From Congzhengia minquanensis (GTDB taxonomy: Bacteria; Bacillota; Clostridia; UBA1381; UBA9506): a stretch of 5,646 nt of DNA. Positions 1 to 4,093 of the stretch are shown here, piece by piece. The stretch covers positions 1-5,646 of the forward strand of contig NZ_JACRSU010000010.1 of the NCBI RefSeq assembly GCF_014384785.1, in the 5' to 3' direction. Numbering within the stretch: the first letter of the stretch is position 1; every line of letters starts with the position of its first letter. Below the pieces are notes generated by a model, which was not told the origin of the DNA, ran no database searches, and saw only the letters and a list, made by a program, of their open reading frames with translations. Both the position numbers and the translations under genes were made by a program.

Positions 1-152
1 GAAACCGGTATTACGACCCCAAGCTCGGCAGGTTTATCAGTGAGGACCCGGCAAAGAGCGGCTCTAACTGGTATGTTTATTGTGAGAATAATCCATTGAA
101 GTTTGTGGATCCGTGGGGGGCTGGTTGCGGGAGAACATTTTGCTACACTTGA
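1..152 (+). pseudogene. C-terminal end of RHS repeat-associated core, frameshifted at the toxin junction (5' end outside window)
   Basis: The frame beginning at base 3 encodes the end of an RHS/YD-repeat core: NRYYDPKLGRFISEDP, then a W-Y-V-Y-C-E-N-N-P stretch and the DPWG seam (DPWG codons at 108-119). This is the hallmark end of RHS repeat-associated cores, which form a shell around a C-terminal toxin. In this frame translation continues only as GAGCGRTFCYT and stops at TGA 150-152. The cause is a run of six G at 115-120. The second copy of this seam in the window has five G (2463-2467) and stays open. Removing one G would join the core in frame to the toxin tip that ends at 699. The core therefore looks like the end of a real RHS gene that is now broken, phase-variable or misread at a homopolymer. 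The start and most of the protein lie upstream. Confidence 0.85.
3..119 (+). repeat. RHS core-end direct repeat, copy A
   Basis: This segment matches 2351-2467 in direct orientation. I count about 10 mismatches in 117 positions. Eight of them cluster near the 5' end, in the codons for DPKLGR versus DPRIGR. A perfect stretch of more than 50 bp runs through the SEDPAKSG region. It is long enough to serve as a homologous recombination substrate between alternative toxin tips. Confidence 0.9.
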
Positions 153-699
153 ATTATTAATCAATGACTGGGCATGGAATTGGTATGCGGATTCTGATTT
201 TATCATGATGGAATTGGGTTCTATCATCTATACGGTCGTAGGAGATGACGGCAAAACATATTATACATATACGGAACCGATTATTGGCGAACCTCACCAT
301 GTTGATTTTAATGAATTAAAGGGAACGTATCCGGAAGATAGATATGTTGGTGCAATCCATGCCCATCCGCAGGGCGGTGGACTTTCAAATGACGATAAAA
401 ATTATGCCGATTACCACAACAGTGTAATATATTCTGTTGAATTTAATCCGGGAGATGGAAAGATTAAAATATATGGCTATGGTGCGGGAGGGGAACAGGT
501 AGTAGAAAATGAAGATACACCCATTCGCTATTTAAATGACGGACAGAGACAATGGATGTATGATCATTACTCCAACTATGGAAATATTTGGTATGCTCAT
601 AGATCAGCTTGCAAAGCCAACAAAGCCAAAACTTGCAAGTATTGGATGGATTGGAAGCCCGATATATGGAAGGCAGCAAAAGATAAGAGAAAAAGATAA
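103..699 (+). CDS. RHS toxin tip, JAB/DUF4329-like putative metallopeptidase domain (frame-disconnected from its core)
   Basis: This open frame is the toxin tip that should follow the RHS core. It begins formally at TTG 103 inside the core, but there is no ribosome binding site, so it is probably not a separate gene. True homology should begin after the DPWG seam, near base 120. Numbered from that TTG, the tip shows a Glu in a strand-like E37-L-G-S-I-I-Y, then H86-A-H88-P, then S95-N-D-D98. This is the E...HxHP...SxxD order of JAMM/JAB zinc peptidases. The layout, ExGxxIY with a TEP strand and a GxxHxHP-type loop, resembles the RHS-associated DUF4329 family. JAB domains are a known class of polymorphic-toxin tips predicted to cut peptides. 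The gap from P89 to S95 is five residues, one shorter than in Rpn11-type JAMM proteins. The C-terminal tail is Lys/Arg rich with two cysteines. Family assignment is from motif memory, and zinc binding is inferred. Confidence 0.72.
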   Translation: MWIRGGLVAGEHFATLELLINDWAWNWYADSDFIMMELGSIIYTVVGDDGKTYYTYTEPIIGEPHHVDFNELKGTYPEDRYVGAIHAHPQGGGLSNDDKNYADYHNSVIYSVEFNPGDGKIKIYGYGAGGEQVVENEDTPIRYLNDGQRQWMYDHYSNYGNIWYAHRSACKANKAKTCKYWMDWKPDIWKAAKDKRKR

Positions 700-783
700 G
701 ATGAAACAGCAACACATTTAACTTTATAACTTCGGCAAGGAAGAAATGTCCCCTGCGGGCTTCAACGATGGGTTCTTATTTCA

Positions 784-865
784 ACATTCAGCAGGAGCGC
801 GGTCTCCTGCTGAATGTGTGCGGTATAAGCCGCACCTTGCCAAGCTGGGTGACGGGGCAAGCCCC
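784..865 (+). other. Cluster of three hairpins in the gap before the lipoprotein gene
   Basis: The 187-bp gap between 699 and 887 is GC-richer than the genes on both sides and strongly folded. A perfect 14-bp stem pairs 784-797 with 804-817 around a 6-nt loop. A 6-bp stem pairs 818-823 (GTGCGG) with 830-835 (CCGCAC). A third 6-bp stem pairs 836-841 (CTTGCC) with 856-861 (GGCAAG), with an alternative GGGG/CCCC pairing at 854-857/862-865. No run of T follows, so these do not form a standard intrinsic terminator. They could be a structured 5' leader, an mRNA-stabilising or attenuating element, or a small RNA. I do not recognise a known riboswitch class. Confidence 0.55.
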
Positions 866-886
866 TTATGAAAGGAGTTGTGACTT

Positions 887-1363
887 ATGTTAAAAAAATT
901 GTTATTCATGATTATTTGTTGTTTGATGTTAACAGCGTGCGGCGGCGAGGAAGTTCCTGACCAAAGACCAAAATATATCGGAGAATCTGGGGCATTGTTT
1001 TACATGGAAGTCAGTAATAAAGATATTGAAGACTACAAGGTTCCGGATGGTTTTATCACACGCAAGATGTCGTCAGATATTAAAAAGGTGATGAAAGAAC
1101 ATCAATCAAAAGACAATTCTGAAGATGGTTCTATTGATGAGGAGACGGCGGTTGATATTGCGATGGCGATTATAAAAAATAAGGTTCCATCTTATTTTCA
1201 AAAACCAACCTCCTATAGTCTTTCCTACAGCTCTGATGATGATGCCTATTTTATTTCAATATCCCAAGATCATGAAAATGTAAATCTAATTGATGATAGG
1301 CAGGTAAATCTAGTAATCAGCAAAAAAGATGGGGCTTTTCTTGCAATTTGGGGAATATTCTAA
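887..1363 (+). CDS. Small lipoprotein, candidate immunity protein (NTF2-immunity-like C-terminus)
   Basis: A 158-residue protein. It starts at ATG 887 with a good ribosome binding site (AAAGGAG at 871-877, 9 nt spacing). The N-terminus MLKKLLFMIICCLMLTAC is a classic lipoprotein signal with the lipobox L15-T-A-C18. The mature protein should therefore be lipid-anchored on the outer face of the membrane, if the host is Gram-positive. A charged linker (about 20-84) leads to a compact domain. That domain has a helix E85-E-T-A-V-D-I-A-M-A-I-I and an ending V-I-S-K-K-D-G (143-149). This helix plus terminal SKKDG strand recalls the NTF2-fold immunity proteins found beside polymorphic toxins, but the resemblance is weak. 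Its place downstream of an RHS tip supports an immunity role, possibly against the JAB-like tip. The function is inferred; a PepSY-like or unrelated lipoprotein remains possible. Confidence 0.7.
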   Translation: MLKKLLFMIICCLMLTACGGEEVPDQRPKYIGESGALFYMEVSNKDIEDYKVPDGFITRKMSSDIKKVMKEHQSKDNSEDGSIDEETAVDIAMAIIKNKVPSYFQKPTSYSLSYSSDDDAYFISISQDHENVNLIDDRQVNLVISKKDGAFLAIWGIF

Positions 1364-1577
1364 CAAGTTCGCACGAGTAAAAACAATCGTTTTTACCACA
1401 CCATCTACACGTCCCGCATATCCCCAAATAGATGGGCGCTCTGATATATTAGGTACTTTATACAATTTAGGAGATAGAGCAAATCCTCCAAATACAAATC
1501 CTAAACCAAATCCGTTTGGGGAAAATGTAAAAAAAGAATATCATTATATGCAAAAGTTATTAGGGCATAATCATTAG
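1317..1577 (+). pseudogene. Orphan open fragment, possible remnant of a displaced toxin C-terminus
   Basis: The frame is open from just after TAA 1314-1316 to TAG 1575-1577, overlapping the last codons of the lipoprotein gene in another frame. The only ATG (1329) lies inside that gene and has no convincing ribosome binding site. The other two + frames close within 15 to 80 bases after 1363, so this one stands out. The product ends with protein-like text such as RPAYPQIDGRSDILGTLYN, a Pro/Asn-rich linker (NPPNTNPKPNPFGE), and HYMQKLLGHNH. I do not recognise the family. It is directly followed by a gene with its own ribosome binding site (1592), matching the toxin-then-immunity order of RHS arrays. 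It may be the leftover end of a lost tip. It could also be a small real gene or chance. Confidence 0.35.
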
Positions 1578-1591
1578 GGGGACAGAGTAAG

Positions 1592-1960
1592 ATGATAACG
1601 AAAAAAATAGTTCGATGGATTGTTTTATCACTACTGATTATATTTCTTGTGATATGGCTTTTTTCACTTGCAAAATGTGAAGTGTTAACGATTTTGCACG
1701 GAAAGGAATTTAATGAAATTTACAAAGAAAACACAATGATTGGTGAAATTGATTATTTAAAAATTTTAGACTATCATGATAACTTCGCACGAGTTTACTA
1801 TGTATCTAAAGAACGATCAAACGCAAATATTTTGATATTTATAAAAGAATCCGACGTTTGGAAATATCATGCTTGGGAAACCACCGTTTGGTCTTCAAGT
1901 GGGAGCGCCTCTGATGTAATTTGGCCCTATTGGTGGCATTTTATTTATGGCGGATTTTAA
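1592..1960 (+). CDS. Small single-TM protein, candidate immunity protein
   Basis: A 122-residue protein starting at ATG 1592, preceded by AGGGGGA at about 1574-1580. Residues 1-7 are basic (MITKKIV) and residues 8-26 form one strong membrane helix. The rest (about 28-122) is a soluble domain with alternating strands and many aromatics, including Y-L-K-I-L-D-Y-H-D-N-F-A-R-V-Y-Y (55-70), L-I-F-I-K-E-S-D-V-W (81-90) and an ending WPYWWHF. The pattern of a membrane anchor plus a small beta-rich domain, last in an RHS-linked gene group and just before a terminator, is typical of immunity or accessory genes. I cannot name a family. It may belong with the toxin remnant just upstream (1317-1577) rather than with the JAB-like tip, because the lipoprotein gene stands between that tip and this gene. 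Confidence 0.65.
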   Translation: MITKKIVRWIVLSLLIIFLVIWLFSLAKCEVLTILHGKEFNEIYKENTMIGEIDYLKILDYHDNFARVYYVSKERSNANILIFIKESDVWKYHAWETTVWSSSGSASDVIWPYWWHFIYGGF

Positions 1961-1972
1961 TGAATATGCCTC

Positions 1973-2010
1973 AAGACTCGGGTAGTCATTTGACTACCCG
2001 AGTCTTTTAT
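1973..2010 (+). terminator. Strong intrinsic terminator after the first RHS block
   Basis: A perfect 16-bp inverted repeat pairs 1973-1988 with 1991-2006, with a central CGGGTAGTCA arm, and runs into TTTTATTGTTT. It lies 13 bp after the stop of the one-TM gene. The downstream arm also begins with AAGACTC, so some terminating activity on the - strand is possible. It cuts off readthrough into the second RHS block, which has its own promoter. Confidence 0.9.
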
Positions 2011-2067
2011 TGTTTCAAAAAACAACGATAATTAAGACGATTGAGCTTCGAGATTTGTCAGATTCTG

Positions 2068-2096
2068 TTGACAATGATATGTAAAATATGTATAAT
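2068..2096 (+). promoter_or_regulatory. Perfect-consensus sigma-A/sigma-70 promoter
   Basis: TTGACA at 2068-2073 and TATAAT at 2091-2096 are separated by exactly 17 bp. Both boxes match the consensus fully. The expected start of transcription is near 2103, about 38 bp before the first in-frame GTG of the truncated RHS fragment. No operator-like palindrome overlaps the boxes. Confidence 0.85.
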
Positions 2097-2140
2097 TAAC
2101 AGCAAAAGAGGGTTTTTTTTGCATTGGCAACGGCGGGATT

Positions 2141-3043
2141 GTGTCAAGAAAGGTGGGCACGGCTACGCCTATGTATTTGATGAAGGACGTTCACGGCGAC
2201 ACGACAGCGGTTCTGCAAAACGGCGCGACTGTGAGGACGTATGATTACGACATGTTCGGCAAGCAGGTTACAAGCAGTGGGACGGCGGAAAATCCGTACC
2301 GTTACTGCGGGGAGTATATCGACGGCGAGACAGGGTTTATTTACCTTAGGAACCGGTATTATGACCCGCGTATTGGGAGGTTTATGAGTGAGGACCCGGC
2401 AAAGAGCGGCTCTAACTGGTATGTTTATTGTGAGAATAATCCGTTGAAGTTTGTGGATCCGTGGGGGCTAAACATCATAGAAGAAGGTACGGCAATGGTT
2501 TTTGCCCATGGTTTCAGAGCAGCACAAAGGGCAAATGAGCTTTCGATTTTTGCAAGGGAAAGTTGTGAAAAGTATGCAAGTGCATTTGGACTAAGCCAAA
2601 CATGGGATAATGAGGCAGATGCATATCGCCATTTTTACTGGAATGTATTAATGACAAGAGAATTAGGTTATGGTGTTGCAAGAACTGCCGCAAATAATCA
2701 TGAAGTTTATGCATTGAAAGATTTAGGATGGTCAAAGGGTGATGGAAAATATAAAATGAATCAAGCGACCTTAATGGATTTGTGGAACAACGAAACCGGA
2801 AGAAATATGGCGAGTGATTTTAATTATAGGAATGAACCGAGCGCCTCTTTATTTTATGAAGCGAAAGCTCAAAATTTTGTTATATTAAATGCTGAGGATA
2901 CATTTGAATTTTTGGGAGTTACGGATTATATTAATAAAGAGGATTGGACAGTTGATGTTTATTGGAATATGGAAAACAGTACAATTACATTTCAAAAAGA
3001 GGGACTGCAAGATTTGACATTACGTATAGGAGTTAAATTATGA
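2141..3043 (+). CDS. Displaced RHS core end with DUF6973-like toxin tip
   Basis: A 300-residue open frame. Residues 1-109 are the end of an RHS core: a MKDVHGDTTAVL strand (14-25), Y-D-Y-D-M-F-G (34-40), the Y-R-Y-C-G-E-Y-I-D-G-E-T-G repeat, RNRYYDPRIGRF (70-81) and the DPWG seam at 106-109. Most of a normal RHS protein (over 1000 residues) is missing. Core-like sequence can be read back in frame to about 2126 (GNGGIVSRK), so GTG 2141 is only the first conventional start and has no proper ribosome binding site. ATG 2171 is no better. The tip (110-300) has D-A-Y-R-H164-F-Y-W-N168, H187-E188 and D213-L-W-N-N217, an arrangement I associate with the DUF6973 family of polymorphic-toxin C-termini. 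Its biochemical activity is unknown to me. The gene overlaps the next by ATGA. It is probably a stored tip, expressed fully only after recombination into a complete RHS gene, although a strong promoter sits upstream. Confidence 0.75.
   Translation: MSRKVGTATPMYLMKDVHGDTTAVLQNGATVRTYDYDMFGKQVTSSGTAENPYRYCGEYIDGETGFIYLRNRYYDPRIGRFMSEDPAKSGSNWYVYCENNPLKFVDPWGLNIIEEGTAMVFAHGFRAAQRANELSIFARESCEKYASAFGLSQTWDNEADAYRHFYWNVLMTRELGYGVARTAANNHEVYALKDLGWSKGDGKYKMNQATLMDLWNNETGRNMASDFNYRNEPSASLFYEAKAQNFVILNAEDTFEFLGVTDYINKEDWTVDVYWNMENSTITFQKEGLQDLTLRIGVKL
2351..2467 (+). repeat. RHS core-end direct repeat, copy B
   Basis: Partner of copy A at 3-119, offset by 2348 bp. Similarity ends exactly at the DPWG seam, after which the two tips are unrelated (LVAGEH in A, LNIIEE in B). 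Copy B carries five G at the seam where copy A carries six, so its frame stays open into the tip. Confidence 0.9.
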
Positions 3044-3360
3044 AGAGATTAATGAAATTTATTTTGTTTTTTTTATTTTTTATACTAACCGGAATCATGT
3101 TCTTTTATATACCAGAATTCCATGAATCATATTTCAAACTAAATATTGCATCAAGAATTGTAGGAGATATTTTATTTTTAACGCCTTTATGGGTTGCTAA
3201 TATTATTGGTGGGCTGGTTATTGGTAAGATTTTAAAAATAATAACTTTTCAATCTAAAGTGAAATCCATTGTTTTTATATTATTAGGATGTATTATATCA
3301 CAATGCTCTTTCATATTAGTGTTAGCTATTAATTTTACAAAAACAATGTCTTATTTTTAA
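3040..3360 (+). CDS. Small multi-pass membrane protein, likely cognate immunity protein
   Basis: A 106-residue protein. It starts at ATG 3040, sharing ATGA with the stop of the toxin tip. AGGAG at 3028-3032 is spaced 7 nt. Three hydrophobic segments are visible at about 5-24, 42-68 and 76-97, with basic residues at the N-terminus (MKRLMK) and between segments two and three (K-I-I-T-F-Q-S-K-V-K). The tight coupling to the preceding toxin tip is the usual arrangement for an immunity protein and is the main reason for that call. No family is recognised. If it is the immunity protein, its membrane location hints that the toxin acts at, or is intercepted at, the membrane. Confidence 0.7.
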   Translation: MKRLMKFILFFLFFILTGIMFFYIPEFHESYFKLNIASRIVGDILFLTPLWVANIIGGLVIGKILKIITFQSKVKSIVFILLGCIISQCSFILVLAINFTKTMSYF

Positions 3361-3422
3361 GGCAACACAAAAAATGCAATATGGCATAGATATAAAAACC
3401 GGAAACAGGACGGTGAGTTTTT

Positions 3423-3454
3423 AGGACAGTCATTTTTATGGCTGTTCTTTTTTT
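3423..3454 (+). terminator. Intrinsic terminator closing the second RHS block
   Basis: An 11-bp stem (two G-T pairs) joins 3423-3433 with 3438-3448 around a TTTT loop and continues into a seven-T tract ending at 3454. It separates the AT-rich RHS block from the phage genes. The rest of the 3361-3533 gap shows no gene and no convincing promoter. Confidence 0.8.
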
Positions 3455-3533
3455 GCGTGTAAATTTAGCCGATAAGGAGCGGTTGGCTTGTTGTAAACTA
3501 ATGTAAATTGATTTTTTTAAAGGAGGTTTTTGC

Positions 3534-4082
3534 ATGAAAATAGCAGATGTGATTGACAAGGCGGACCGTTGGCAGCCCAATGTGTTTGATTTAAAAGACA
3601 AGCTGGACTGGTGTTATGAGGTGACCCGGGATTTGATGCTGGACAACCCGGAGTTTTTGTCGGCCACAAAAACGGTTACTTCGGATGGGGGAATTGTTCC
3701 CCTGCCGGAGGGAGTTTTATATTCTGACGTGGCGGAGGTTTATGTGAACGGCGCGCGGGTGGAACGGTTAGACGAGCGGACCATGGAGGACGCGCAGTTG
3801 AAGCGCGGGGACCAGGTTTATGTGGTTTATCGTTATTTTCCGCCGGTGTATGCGCTTTCCGATGACGGCGAGGTGCCGGAGGATTTGGAAACTGTGTGCG
3901 GTGCACCCTTTGATTCGATGTATATTGATTATGTGTGTGCCCAGGCGGCGTTTCAGCAGAATGACGCGGAGGAGTATAACAAGTTTATCTCTGCTTATAA
4001 CGCCAAGTTTTATGCCTATAAGAATTTTTGCGGGGCGAATTCTCCGGTAAGCGTGCGGAAAGGTTTTGTAAACTATTTTTAG
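3534..4082 (+). CDS. Phage head-tail connector/adaptor-like protein
   Basis: A 182-residue protein starting at ATG 3534, with an excellent ribosome binding site (AAAGGAGG, 7 nt spacing). Helical N-terminal residues 1-35 (including L-D-W-C-Y-E-V-T-R-D-L) come first. A strand-rich middle follows, with V-P-L-P-E-G-V-L-Y-S-D-V-A-E-V-Y-V-N-G (55-73) and Q-V-Y-V-V-Y-R-Y-F-P-P. A helical C-terminus holds M-Y-I-D-Y-V-C-A-Q-A-A-F-Q-Q-N-D-A-E-E-Y-N (129-149). The pattern of an N-terminal helix, then 'LP.gv..v..V.vnG', then 'Y..Y..A..a...nD.eeYn.....Y' recalls podovirus adaptor or head-completion proteins that sit under the portal and receive the tail. I do not recognise the exact family. Codon use is GC-richer than in the RHS tips. 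It is coupled to the fibre gene downstream: the fibre's ribosome binding site overlaps this stop codon. No portal or capsid gene precedes it here, so the phage module is truncated or rearranged upstream. Confidence 0.6.
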   Translation: MKIADVIDKADRWQPNVFDLKDKLDWCYEVTRDLMLDNPEFLSATKTVTSDGGIVPLPEGVLYSDVAEVYVNGARVERLDERTMEDAQLKRGDQVYVVYRYFPPVYALSDDGEVPEDLETVCGAPFDSMYIDYVCAQAAFQQNDAEEYNKFISAYNAKFYAYKNFCGANSPVSVRKGFVNYF

Positions 4083-4093
4083 GAGGTGGGATT

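Noticed and set aside
464..715. Minus-strand open frame opposite the toxin tip
   Set aside because: The opposite strand has a clear domain with motif order and no support exists for this one.
784..817. 14-bp hairpin as an intrinsic terminator for the RHS gene
   Set aside because: No T-rich tract follows; further hairpins come next instead.
1368..1794. Shared 11-mer TTCGCACGAGT at about 1368 and 1784
   Set aside because: A few repeated 11-mers are expected by chance in a window this size; flanks do not match.
2041..2244. Open frame from TTG 2041 overlapping the RHS fragment
   Set aside because: It spans the promoter boxes, has no ribosome binding site, and becomes an off-frame reading of clear RHS core codons.
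3483..3515. Promoter for the phage genes from TTGGCT/TTGTAA and TAAATT-like boxes
   Set aside because: The matches are weak and the spacing is poor.
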